Assembly: GCA_023548195.1 (NCBI GenBank)
Contig: JAJHZJ010000028.1
Coordinates: 3,731,001-3,795,000 of the forward strand
Length of the DNA: 64,000 nt
Direction: 5' to 3'
Origin: Bettongia penicillata ogilbyi
Taxonomy: Eukaryota; Chordata; Mammalia; Diprotodontia; Potoroidae
This document shows, one piece after another, positions 45,107 to 56,185 of this stretch. Within the stretch, counting starts at the first letter, position 1. The number at the start of each line of letters is the position of its first letter. A program made the translations under genes and the position numbers. Under the pieces are notes generated by a model. The model was not told where the DNA came from. It saw only the letters and a program-made list of their open reading frames with translations, and ran no database searches.

Positions 45107-46640
45107 GTAAATGTGATTGTGAAAAATCTTTTGTTTTATTGATTAGCATACCAGAAGTATGAGGCAGGTTTCTCTTTTCCATTACATTGATTAATCAATT
45201 TGAAAGGAGCTAGAATTGACCTGAAAAGGCAAGTATATCTTACTAGTGGTTTTTTTTTTTAAAAATGTGCTCCTTATTCTTTCTGGAAAACTGCTTTCTT
45301 TATTTCAAAGCCCTTTCCTCTGTCATTTCTCACATTATAAGAGAGCATTCATGCTGGAGAAAACTGATAGTATAATTTTTTTTTTATTAGGTTATTCCTC
45401 TGCTCACGAACCTATAATTTTTGCATATTCTGTCATTCTGGACCTATCATTTAGGAATCTATTTGTTATCTCCTTGTTTATTATACTATTTAACATTATT
45501 TTAGGACCCTTTTTTGAAGTCGAGTTAATCAGTTTGCTGTATTTTTCACAAAATTTTGTTTTTCCTTCATTTATATTTTGATCAACAATATTTACTATAT
45601 ACTATATAGCTATACTATCATTTTCTCCATTCACTCCACTGTTTCCCTTCTAGACACACCTAATAACTAACTTCTCTAGGAAGCAATTTATGAATGAACC
45701 TCACCTAACATTTGTTTCTTAACTTGACCTCTTTAGTACTTTTGTCACAACTCATTTAAAACTACAGTCAGATTTTTATTTTTCAACAGATCTGTAATCT
45801 CATTTTGTGAATAATTCCTCCTGTGGTCTAAATTGCAGCATATTTAATTCTCATCCTGGGATAAGCAAAACCATATTATTTCATAAATTCTTCAGGGAGG
45901 GTTCATCCAGCATTTATGCTGGAGAGGATTTCTTCTCCCACTTCTAACATTATGCAGGTAACGTAACACAGAGGCCATCCTTCTCTATCCCTTCTTCTCA
46001 CATGACCAACTAACCTCCTTCTTCGGACAATTTCTGCTCACATACATTTTTTATGCTTATTGTACAGTCTATTGTGGATAATTTATGGTAGCTTCTTTAT
46101 AACCACCATATGTTTCTCCATTGCCTTTTGAATAACTCATAAATTGTGATTCATTGAGAAGTATATATCATATAATTCTTAGTTATATTGCACCATTAGA
46201 AAAATATTGGTCTTAAAAAGGAGAATTTTATTTTAGGGGTTACTAAAAGACCAATACAATTTCCTAAATGCAATCTAGCTTACTTTCTTCCTCTTGTTTA
46301 ATTTTGGGCTTAGCATATTGCCCATCTGAAATATCTGTCTGAGATGTATGTATCATTTGACCTGCATAATGATTTGGAAATCCAAGTATATTTCATAATT
46401 TTGACAGTAGACATTTTTAATCCACTTTTCTCCCATTAGGCTGTTTTGAGAGTTTGTGAATCTTTGTTATTATATTGTGTCTTGAGAAGATTAGTATGAT
46501 TGTACAATCTGTATGATTATTTGATGTAGATATGGAAGATACTGTATTTTAAGAGACTTTAAGGTAGTATGGTAGTATTGTGCTCTTTGAAATCAAAATC
46601 TTTTTAGTAGTTGATAAAAGGTAAATATTCTGGGGCTCAT
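45107..46640. other. RNGTT intron, mostly unassigned
   Basis: 45240-46640 is AT-rich. A stretch at about 45640-45740 may be old L2, but I cannot support it well. The open frame at 45246-45581 is T-rich and not convincing. Confidence 0.4.
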
Positions 46641-46869
46641 TCATTTAAGAAGCATTCTTAAACTCTTAGTACCCACGCAAGCTACTTGAGATACAAAATC
46701 AAAGTCAAAACAACCTCTCTCCTCAGCAGTTACATTCTGCTTACATGAGTGGGGAATAATATGTGCACAGATAAGTAAATACAAAATATATGTGAGTTCA
46801 TTTCACTGGAATTGGGATGGAGTGCTAACAAGTGGTGTGGGACCAAAAATAGGGAGAAGTGAAAGAGAG

Positions 46870-47090
46870 CCGGATACTGTGCTAAATGCTCACAAATATT
46901 AACTCATTTATTCCTTATAATATTCCTGTGAAGTAGATATAATCATTATCTTCATTTGATAGTTGAAGAAAATGAGGCAGATAGTGGATAAGTGACTTGC
47001 TCAGACACTAAGAAATGTTTGAGGTTCTTTTTGAACTTAAGTTTTTCTGATTCCAGACCCAGTGCTTTTATCTACTACACTACCCTGCTT
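46870..47090 (-). mobile_element. MIR
   Basis: ACTGTGCTAAATGCTCACAA, ATTCCTGTGAAGTAGATATA and AAAATGAGGCAG, then AAGTGACTTGCTCAGACAC. Confidence 0.7.
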
Positions 47091-47109
47091 GCATTTAGAA
47101 TGACCTCCT

Positions 47110-47275
47110 GAGTGAATGAATGAATGATTAAAAAGTCATTTATTAAGTGCTTATTATGTGCAAAGCACCTATAGCTAGGCTGTTCTTGCTTTCAAAGAGT
47201 TCTTATTTTAATAAGGGGGAACACATATAGCAAGTTTGAACTGTAAGTTAAATAGATAAGTCCGATTGTCCTGAG
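47110..47275 (-). mobile_element. L2 3' end
   Basis: GAATGAATGAATGATT, CATTTATTAAGTGCTTATTA and GTGCAAAGCACC. Confidence 0.65.
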
Positions 47276-47399
47276 GACACAATAGGAAAGGAGATAGTAA
47301 TAAATCTTCTTTAATGTCATTTTAATGGATAAAAACATATTTGCTTTTTGATGTTGATACATTTAATAATGCCATGGACTTTAGAGGTAAGAATATTCT

Positions 47400-47960
47400 T
47401 TTCCAGATCTTCAGTAATTGTGGCTGCTGAAGAGAAAGAATTTGCAGCAACATTTGACAAGTCACATCTCTGCACAGGTCATATCCCTGTTAGCGCACTG
47501 AAGGTGTTGGACTTAACAATCTAGTGGACGAGTTTGAGCTGTGAGGGAGTGGGGAGCTGCTCCTGTTCCTGAGACTCTTGGATTTATTTGCCCATCAGTA
47601 GCAGTCGGTGGGCAGTTGTTGTTAGTGGTTTAAGGAACGGCGGTCCCTTCTCCAGTAGTTGTTTGTAACAACCACTCTGAGGGCCGTACTAGAAATAGGA
47701 TAGTTGCTTTGAGGAATATGGCACTTAACTTGATTCTTCAACTCTGGGTCCTGGTGTGATCCCTATTAGTATCTGAGGGGCAGTGGTAGTCAAGGTGGTG
47801 GCAGTAGTTTAGCCTGCCTGTCATATACCACCTCATGTCTGTCTCTCAGAATGCCTTGCTTCAGCTATGACAGCTTGTCTTCCATTTTGGTGGTGTGTAG
47901 GAAGTGACACTTAAATTAGAGGAGATAGAGCTTTCCAGTAATAGAGTATAGCCTGTGCAA
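47400..47960. other. Unassigned, GC-richer block
   Basis: Less AT-rich than its surroundings. A plus frame at about 47410-47520 reads VAAEEKEFAATFDKSHLCTG before a stop. I recognise neither a gene nor a repeat family. It could be an old retroposed copy or an uncatalogued repeat. Confidence 0.3.
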
Positions 47961-48054
47961 AGGAATGGTGGTGGGAGATTGAATGTAGTTTGGTTTTAAT
48001 AGGCTTTCATTTAATGATCTGTTGAAATATGGTAAATTTTTAAAATCATGGTTC

Positions 48055-48078
48055 TTTTTTTTTTTTTTTTTTTTTTAG
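48055..48078. repeat. T homopolymer run
   Basis: A run of T at about 48055-48078, directly before minus-strand L1 ORF1-like sequence. Confidence 0.85.
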
Positions 48079-48079
48079 T

Positions 48080-49355
48080 AGTCCCATCATACATGAATTA
48101 TCTCTTCTTGACCTGTTTTCCAGGCTGTTTATTAGTGATTATGTGTGTCTTCCATTTACTTTTGTTTTTCCAGTTTTTTGACTTTGTTTTAGTGTTTGCT
48201 GTTGACTCGTGGCATAATTGACTTCTATTTGGTCCATTCTAATTTTCAGGGAGTTTCTTATTTTGCTAAGGTTTAGCATCTCCTGCACATTTGTTTATTG
48301 TCTTCATTCTTTCCTCTAGAGGTCTCATTTCATTTGTAATATCTTTTTTATCTCTTGATCCATGTGTTATAGGAACATTTCTAATTGTTCTGGCCAAACT
48401 ATTATTTAACAAGTCTCTGCTTGTTGTTATTGTGGAGTTATGCTTTCCTTCTGGGTTTGTGTCTTTAATGTTCCTGGCTTATTGTATAGAAGCATGTAGG
48501 AGGTGAAATGGATAGAGTGCTGAGCCTGGAACAAAGAAGACCTGAGTTCAAATATGTTCTTAGACACTTAGTAGCTTTGTGATTCTGGGCAAGTCACTTA
48601 CCTCAGTTTCCTCAGCTATAAAATAGTGAGAACAATAGCACCTATCTCTCCAAATTGTTGTGAGGGTCAGATAAGATAATATTTGTAAAACGTTTACCAC
48701 AATGCCTGGCACATAGTAGGCATTGTATGAATGTTCTCTCCTCCCCCTTGTTGTCAGGATCTTTCTTTATTCATGTTTTTTATTTTCCTGAAAAAGATGT
48801 GTAACAAAATAGATTATTACTGAAGAAAAGAAGAGTTGAAATATAACACAGCAATTTTTTACTTTCCTGGCTTTATGTCAGAGCTAGTTTCTTCTCACTC
48901 CTGCACTCCTAAATAGGATGTTGTACTCTTGTATTATTTGAGAGCCTGCTGCTGTGGGTACTGGAAGGTTTCAGGCCCACCTGTCTCTTCCAGACATAGA
49001 GGTTTGCCTTTATTAAGACCTTCACATCAGGTCAGAATGATACGAACCTTCAGATCCTGCAGGATATTGTGCTGCCCTCCTTTTGTGAGCTTTAATGATT
49101 CTCAGGATCCATGTGACCATAGCTCGCCTCTGGTTCAGACTATAGCACAGCGCTGTGCTCCTGGCTTGGCATTTTTTGTGACTGGATGCATTCTCTGGTG
49201 CTTACAGACTTCTGGATGTCTCTTTGTGAGAAGTTGTGGTGTCTGAAAGCTCTTACTCTAGGTTCTCCTTGAATCATTGCTCAGTAGGAGGCTCTTTTTG
49301 AGCCCTTGCTGGGATATCTGCTTATATCTACTACTGTTGACTTCACCATCTTAGG
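48080..49355 (-). mobile_element. Old L1 5' region (ORF1 start and 5' UTR), split by SINE
   Basis: TCTTGACCTGTTTTCCAGG (near 48107) is ORF1 around the RRM start. The coiled-coil and N-terminal remnants run to about 48490, the SINE interrupts, and the 5' UTR extends to a 5' end at about 49350 (GCCTAAGATGGTGAAG). Diverged, an older subfamily. Confidence 0.6.
48495..48750 (+). mobile_element. CORE-SINE
   Basis: GGAGGTGAAATGGATAGAGT, AAGACCTGAGTTCAAATATG, TCTGGGCAAGTCACTTACC and TGAGGGTCAGATAAGATAAT. Confidence 0.8.
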
Positions 49356-50270
49356 CAAAACCAAATTTGCTACTATCTGTGAGTATTTAGTAGGTGGATA
49401 TACATAGGAAGTCTTCTTCCTCCCTAATTTTTTAAAATTACATTTGCCAGCCACTTGACAGTTATGTTCTTAGCAACTTCTTAAGGCATATTCCATGGCT
49501 GGACAGGAATCTCTCGTCTTTATATGTTACATGGTAGTGAAGAAATCCAAATCCCTTGGTCAGATTTCACCATCTCCAACTGTTCACTTGCCCAGTCACT
49601 TTTTTGGTTTTGCATTTCTTGCCTTCTTTGGGTAGTAGTGAGGAAAACAGTCTGTGCATCAGTGGTCCCATAATCTTTGGCAGTACAGTTTAGGTTTCTT
49701 CTGGAAATATTATTGGTGCTCATACAAAATCTCTACACTGGGGGGAAAAACCCAAAGGAAGAGTTCTACTTCATTATGTCTTTCCTGTTAGCAGTAAATT
49801 TGTATATTGGTTTCGGGAATCACAAGGAGTGATTGTTTACTTTAAATATGTGTGTATACATATGTATGTATATATACATATGTGCGTATGTATGTATAGC
49901 ATTGTTTTTATTTGGTTATGTTAAATTTAAAATGAAAAGTTAAAGTATGTTGTAACCATTAACTCTTTGCTCTTATCAGTTTTTATATCTCTTTTTGAAT
50001 ATAAAAAGCATTTAAGTTACTTTATAATTTCCTGACTCCTTTTCAGTGTGATTATAGTGATATGGAAAGTAGTTCACCTTATTGGGACATATATTTTCCC
50101 CTAATGAGGAGAAACGCAATAGTGATTATTACATTTAGGGCATTGGGTATTCCATTGAACATAATTCCTTTGTAGAAGGGGAGGGGTTTGTTGTATAATG
50201 GTAGCTGGCCCCTTAGGTGGCATTACATTTTGTGTTTGTTTTTTTTTAAGTTTACTTGCTGCTTTTTAAA
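49356..50270. other. Unassigned intronic sequence
   Basis: No recognised repeat except the TATG/TACA simple repeat at about 49845-49900. Confidence 0.4.
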
Positions 50271-50274
50271 ACTA

Positions 50275-50395
50275 TTCTTGTGAGGTTGGTGATCTTGCAC
50301 AGCTCTCCCTCACTCAAATCAAAGTCAGCTGCAAGTCATGTCATCATCTTGATGTCATGGTCCTCTTCAATAAGAAAGGACAAACACAACACCAG
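50275..50395 (+). mobile_element. RTE-type SINE tail
   Basis: GTGAGGTTGGTGATCTTGCAC, CTCCCTCACTCAAATCAAAG, GATGTCATGGTCCTCTTCAA and AAGGACAAACACAACACC. Confidence 0.75.
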
Positions 50396-51512
50396 CAACC
50401 TGTTTCTTCCTAATTCCCCCGTGCTTTTGTAACGAAGAGGTATATTTAAGCAAAACAAATTGATGCATTGGTGGTGTATGAAAGCATTTGACTAATTCTC
50501 TACCTAGAGTCTACTACCTTTATTCACGGAGGAATTCCATGCCTCTTGTTTTGCCCTAGAATTAAGGAAATATATAGGAAGACTGTGTATCAGTATATGC
50601 TATATTGTTAGATTAAAAATTCTGACTACTTAAGTATATCTAGTTAATCATTGAAGAATCATTTCTTATCTTTCATTGCATTTTTCAGCCTTTGCCTTGT
50701 TTATGGGAAAAAAAACCACTCTTTTTTCTTCTTAAAATGAGAAAGAGGTATTACCTGACAATAGATATTTCTTATTGACTTCTTTTTGGAAAGGGAGACA
50801 ATTCTATATTTTCATTTTTTATGTTCATTCTTTATGTAATTATTGAATGCCTAAAGGCTAAAGAATATTATTCCCAGTCTTGAAGGCATTATGATCACTT
50901 ATGAAATAATAGGCCACACTGTTAGGGAAACATGATCAAGTATTGGAAAACAAATCTCAGTCACATAGGAACCTCTCTTTTGTTATCATATCTGATAGTA
51001 AATAAATAGTAATAAATAATAGTAATAGTAAATAATAGTAAACAAATTAGAAAGCTATTTTTCTTTTAATGAGAAAGTGAGGCTAAATCCACACTTTCAC
51101 AGAGAACTCTGAGTTGTGAGTCAGATCTCTAAGGATGTGATATGTATAGTTTTATGGAGAGAATGGGGGTAGCTCTAGACTACTGAGTGGAAAGTATCTT
51201 TAAGAAGGGAGGACCATGAAATGCAGAACGAAGATGAAAACAGTAAGAAGACTGTTAACTGACAGAGTCCTTGTGTTGGGGAGCAGTCAGTTAAAAACAT
51301 TTTGAAAAACTTTTCCTCTTGTTACTACAGAACTCCTCTCAGGACTCTCATATAAATATAATTTAGGCTTCATTCTCTGTAATTTTCTAGTTTAGCAGTA
51401 ATCAATCATTGGGAGGCTCTTCTGAATCAGTCAGTTCAGATTCTTTGTAGTATGGCCCTAAATATACTGTTTGGATTTGGGATTTTGCTTTGAGCAATTC
51501 ATGTAATATTAA

Positions 51513-51515
<3 letters not shown>
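50396..51515. other. Unassigned intronic sequence
   Basis: Contains a short tandem AATAGTA/AATA array at about 50997-51047. Otherwise nothing recognised. Confidence 0.4.

Positions 51516-51516
<1 letters not shown>

Positions 51517-51552
<36 letters not shown>
51517..51552. repeat. (TG)n microsatellite
   Basis: Uninterrupted TG run of about 34 bases. Confidence 0.93.
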
Positions 51553-51553
<1 letters not shown>

Positions 51554-51952
51554 AATCTTTTGCTCCCCTTACCTTTTCCACTAAATTTTAAAGTGCTTGG
51601 AAATTTGATATACTACAGTGGCATATTCACACAAACTTAACTGCCACCACTATGCATGTGTCTATACATATATAATGTGCTATGAATTATATACATGTGT
51701 ATATGCGTATATGTATTCATAGATATGAGATTAGACAATAACAGTGCGAGTGCAAAGAGATAAAATTTTTTCTGTTTGTTTAGTATGTTTTAAGTCAATT
51801 ACAGGCAGGTGAAATTGGTATGACATGATAGGCATATTGAGAATATGATAAAGTACCTTATAATTTAATTGAATAAATATTTAATGAAAGGAATATAATT
51901 ATATAGAAGTGTCAGTATAATAGCAGAGATGTATTAGGTATAAGGTAGTATA

Positions 51953-52206
51953 GGCAAGCAAGGTGGTGCAATGGACAGATTGCTGTGCCTGGAATCAGGA
52001 AGTCTCATCTTCTTGAGTTCAAATCTGGGTTCATATTTATTAGCCGTGTGACCCTGGGCAAGTAAGTCACTTAACCCTAATTGCCTCAGTTTCCTTTTCT
52101 GTAAAATAAGCTAGAGAAAGAAATGTCAAACCATTCCAGTATCTTTGCCACGAAAAGCCCAGGGAGGGTCATGAAGAGTCAGACATGACTGAAATGACTA
52201 ACAACA
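51953..52206 (+). mobile_element. tRNA-derived CORE-SINE, full length
   Basis: GCAAGGTGGTGCAATGGACAG, TAGCCGTGTGACCCTGGGCAA, ATGTCAAACCATTCCAGTAT and the end ATGACTGAAATGACTAACAA, matching the SINE at 19086-19335. Confidence 0.85.
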
Positions 52207-52629
52207 AACTTGTGTCTGCTTGGGGGAGAACTATTTTCTCACTTTGAATAACCTGGGATGCTGTGCAACTGATTTGTATGTGGTTAATTAAGAATTATTA
52301 ACCTTTGGATTAATGTAGTGCTGTTTTAATATTTTAGCCTGAATTCTCTGCCCAGCATGTTACTAGTTAACACTTCACCCACGCCTTTATAAATAGTATG
52401 GACTCAAAAATTGCACTCATTTTCATTTTAATCCAGAAAGTATGGGATATAAATTTGTTGAAGATGTTCATGTAAATCAGTCTAATGCTGCATGGAAACA
52501 TTTTTCCTGTTTCATGTAGATCATTGGCCAAGAATATTTACAAATATGTCTTTTCTCCAAGATTTTAAATCACTTTCCCACTTTACTTTTGCTATCTGTC
52601 ATTGTCTTAACATAGACTTAGGAAGGTTC

Positions 52630-53130
52630 AGAATACCAAAGGCCTGTTATGAATAAATATTTGGCATGAGAAGGCAAAACATACTAGCTTTATTAAGGGG
52701 TGACACCTAAAATATGAATAGACAAGGAAGATGGACTCAGGACATTCTGCTGGGGTCCTAAGTGGAGTTTATTGCCCCACTTTAGCCTTAGAGGGAATGA
52801 GGCATCCCTTGCCTAAACCAGCAAGGTCCTTTAGGTTTTTGTAGGGTTCTTTTCTGGGTCTGTCAGGGCCAGATATGAGGGAAAGAGAAAGAGTCACCTA
52901 GACTTAGGGATTGGTGATATTTCATGCTAGTGGAAAGAGGGAAGAATCCTGGAGAATTGGCAGCTAGTTGATATTCAGAAAGCCACAAGGATGCCTTGGG
53001 CTTTTACAGCTGTATCTTACTCTGTCTCAGGAGTTTTTGATTATCACCTTCCCTCTTTTCTTCATTTCATGGGGTAGGAAGTCTACTTATACTGCTACAT
53101 TTATGCACTTAAGAAAACAGAAGCAGTTCT
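52630..53130. other. Unassigned block, possible LTR
   Basis: TGTTATGAATAAATATTTGG near the left edge and CTTTTACAGCTGTA near the right edge enclose about 0.4 kb of non-L1, non-SINE sequence of higher GC content. An LTR is possible, but no confirmed terminal repeats or target duplication were found. Confidence 0.25.
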
Positions 53131-53139
53131 TCAGAACTG

Positions 53140-54085
53140 TTTAGTGAAAGAAATTGGACATGTCATAAATGAGCTCCCAGGACCAAATGGATTCACAGGT
53201 GAATTCTACCAAACATTTCAAAAACAATTAATTTCAGTACTATATAAACTCTTTGGAAAAATAGGCAAAGAAGGAGTCCTAATAAATTCTTTTCATGATG
53301 TAAATATGGTTCTGATACCTAAACCAGGAAGAGCACAAGCAGAGAAAGAACACTAGAGACCAATTTCCCTAATGAATGCTGATGCAAAAATTTTAAATAA
53401 AATACAAAGAGATTACAGAACTATATCACAAAGATCATACATTACAACCAAGTGGTATTTATATTAGGAATGCAGAATTGGTTCAGTACTTTAAAAAACC
53501 AAAAAAAACCCCCCCAAAACCAAAAAAAATCATATGATTATCTTACTAGATACAGAAAAAAGTTTTGACAAAATAAAATACTCATTCCTATTAAAAACAC
53601 TGGAAAGCATAGGGATGAATGGAGCTTTTCTTAAAATGATAAACAGTAGATACCTAAAATCAAGAGCAAGTATAATTTGTAATGGGGATAAAACTAATAG
53701 CCTTCCCAATAAGACCAGAAATAAAGCAATGATTATCACCCCTGTTATTCAGCATTGTACTAGAAATGCTAATTATAGCAGTAAGAGAGGAAAAAAACTA
53801 GTAAGGACTTTAGCAAAATTGCAGGATATAAAATAAATGCACATAAATCATCAGCATTTCTATATACTACCAGAAGATCCCTGTAACAGGAGATAGAGAA
53901 ATTCCATTTTAAATAATTGCATACCATCAACTGGGGAGTGGCTGAGCAAGCTGTGGTATCTGAATGCAATGGAACACTATTGTACTCAGAAATGATGAGC
54001 AGGCAGATTTCAGAAAGCCTGGAAAAGCTTACGCTGATGCTGAGTGAAGTGACCAGAATAAGAACTCTCTACACAGTAACATTAA
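53140..54085 (+). mobile_element. L1 ORF2 fragment, sense to RNGTT, internally deleted
   Basis: The plus strand reads [20 protein letters not shown] and VLIPKPG (53144-53356), then LDTEKSFDKIKYSFLLKTLE and KSRASIICNGDKTNSLPNKT (53534-53836), all of them L1 reverse-transcriptase segments. The C-rich stretch 53505-53520 is a local expansion. After about 53900 it jumps to ORF2-end/3' UTR sequence (CTGGGGAGTGGCTGAGCAAG). Stops and shifts throughout. Confidence 0.8.
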
Positions 54086-54250
54086 CACTGTTTATCCTGT
54101 TCCTTTTTTGCCATATTAGCCAATTTGATAGGTATAAGCTCGTACCTCAGAGTTGTTTTAATTTTCATTTCTCTAATCATTAGTGATTTAGAGCACTTTT
54201 TTCATAAAATTACAGATAGCTTTAATTTGTTCATCTGAAAATTGCCTGTT
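54086..54250 (-). mobile_element. Inverted L1 ORF2 fragment abutting the previous one
   Basis: CCATATTAGCCAATTTGATAGG, TTTCTCTAATCATTAGTGAT and ATAGCTTTAATTTGTTCATC are L1 ORF2 C-terminal sequence on the minus strand (compare 22290-22440), facing the plus-strand piece. Confidence 0.7.
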
Positions 54251-54254
54251 TGGA

Positions 54255-54540
54255 GGGTGGACACGGAGAGCTCCTCTCAGAATTTCCTTTTAGAGAGGGC
54301 CCAGGTCAGCTTCTCTCTTATTTTCTCACCCAACTGTGCTCTTTTGGACTTCTTCATCATGCTACTCATGCAACCTTTCCTTCCTACTTTTCAGATTCCT
54401 TTTTGGTTTTGTCTTCCCCCATTACATTATAAACTGTTGGAGGGCAGAAATTATCTTTTCCATATTTGTATCCCCAGAATGTAGCACAATGCCTAGCACA
54501 TAGTAGGCACTTAAAGCATTTTTTAATAACTCACTGAAAA
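54255..54540 (+). mobile_element. L2-like 3' end
   Basis: ACTTCTTCATCATGCTACTC, ACATTATAAACTGTTGGAGG and CACAATGCCTAGCACATAGT, then AGGCACTTAAAGC. Confidence 0.6.
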
Positions 54541-54840
54541 CAAAATATATTGATTAAAATAATTTTTAAAGATGATATAACTTGGACCAATAAAGAGAAG
54601 TAGCTCACAGAAGCTACAATGTAGACTAACCAAATTTGAAAACTGGAAGAATATTTAAATTTCAAAAATATATAAGGAAAAGCTTTTTAACAGATTTCTC
54701 CAACAGTCAAAGACTACTTTGGGGATTATGTTCCTCATCAATGGAAGTCCTCAAACCAAGGATAAATAGCCACGAGAAAATATTATAGAAAAGAATTGAG
54801 AATTATCCAAGATATAATTTTCCAATTATAGAAGAATAAT
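54541..54840. other. Mostly unassigned; possible CR1/L3-like fragment
   Basis: TTCCTCATCAATGGAAGTCC (about 54730-54750) is reminiscent of CR1-type 3' ends. Weak. Confidence 0.25.
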
Positions 54841-54844
54841 CCAT

Positions 54845-55320
54845 TCTTGTGTCCATTTCTGTTTTATGGGTGAGTTCATCCTATTTAGATTTAGAGTTAC
54901 AGTTATTAGTTGTATATTTTCCTTCATCCTGTTTTCCTTCACTTTTTGTCCTTCTTCCCCTCTCTTTTTATCCTGTCCCTACTCATATGTGTAATTTATT
55001 TCTCACATCTTCCTCCCTAATCTCCACCCTTTCTAAGAATCCCTCCCTTATCTTCACCCTTTGCCTTCCTATTCCCTAATCTACCAACCTTTCTAAGTGT
55101 CCCTCCCTTATTACCTTGTTCTTTTATTTCTTAATCTGTATTAATGTCCTTTCCTTTCCATTACCCCTTCAACATTGACTGTTCTTATCTTTTCCAGTTT
55201 CTTGGGTGGTTTTGTATGATCTTCCTTATTGTTATACTTTGTAATTCTTTTGAGAACTCTTTGTTCATTTCTTTTGATCACTTATCCATTGGGAAATAGA
55301 GTGTATTGAGTGAACGCAGA
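54845..55320 (-). mobile_element. L1 spacer/ORF2-start region fragment
   Basis: TTCTGTTTTATGGGTGAGTTCATCC, then a long CT-rich stretch, matches the region between ORF1 and the endonuclease in the L1s at 41060-41160 and 58230-58480. It contains two tandem copies of a CCCTAATCT...TTTCTAAG...TCCCTCCCTTAT unit (about 55018-55051 and 55074-55111). Confidence 0.5.
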
Positions 55321-55552
55321 CTTGTCTCTCCCCTCCAGTCTCCAAATCTAGCTTCACATTCCTTCCAGTCTTTCAATTTTTCACCTGGCGGTAGTCAGTC
55401 ACAGACTATGCAATGCTTCACATTCTATCTAACCTTTCATTCTAACCACCTAGTTATCTAACTTTCTAGTATATATTATTAAATCATTTATCTAGTTATC
55501 CATCCATTCATTTGTGCGTGTATTATTTTCCTATGTATCTTTAATATTAGGG

Positions 55553-56185
55553 AAGCTAGGTGGTGCAGTGGATAGAGCACCAGGGCAGGAGTCAGGAGGA
55601 CCTGAGTTCAAATTTCACCTCACACACTTGATACTCACTAGCTGTATGACCCTGGGCAAGTCACTTAACCCCAATTGCCTCATCCTGGGTCATCTCCAGT
55701 CATTCTGGTGAATGTCCTGATGAATATCAGAAATGGATACAAGAATGGATTAAAACCAAAATCCAACAATATGATATTTACAAATACCACATTTAAAAAT
55801 GAGACATATGCATAAAGTAAAAATAAAGGGTTGGAATAGAATTTAGTATGCTTCATCTGATGCAAAAAAGGCAGAGGTAGAAATCACGATCTCAGACAAA
55901 GTTAAACACATACGCACATGCACATACACACACATAAAATTAAGAGATAAACATTATGCTAAGAGGTACCATAGATAATGAAGTAATCATTGCTTCAGAT
56001 AATTACATTCATCTGATCCAGATGAATATCTGAATTCAGATGGCTCTGGAGAAGAAGTGAGGCTAGTAATCTGCACAGCCCTCCCTCACTCAGAAAAATA
56101 AAGTCAAGTGCAAGTCATGTCATTATTTCTCTGATGGCATGCATGGTCTTCTTTGGCAATGAAGGATGAACACATACACCTCTTT
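55553..56185 (+). mobile_element. CORE/RTE-type SINE split by an L1 fragment
   Basis: Head AGCTAGGTGGTGCAGTGGAT, core CTGTATGACCCTGGGCAAGT and middle GGGTCATCTCCAGTCATTCT, then an interruption at 55729-56020, then TCAGATGGCTCTGGAGAAGA, CAGCCCTCCCTCACTC and the end GGCAATGAAGGATGAACACA. Confidence 0.75.
55729..56020 (+). mobile_element. L1 endonuclease fragment between 10-bp direct repeats
   Basis: Plus-strand L1 ORF2 endonuclease sequence (CCAACAATATGATATTTAC; AAGGGTTGGAATAGAATTTA; CAGAGGTAGAAATCACGATC; GGTACCATAGATAATGAAG). It is flanked by GATGAATATC at 55719-55728 and 56021-56030. No 3' UTR or poly(A). Confidence 0.68.

Noticed and set aside
48929..49246. 105-codon Cys-rich plus-strand frame
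   Set aside because: It lies antisense to the 5' UTR of an old L1, and the cysteines follow from the local base composition.
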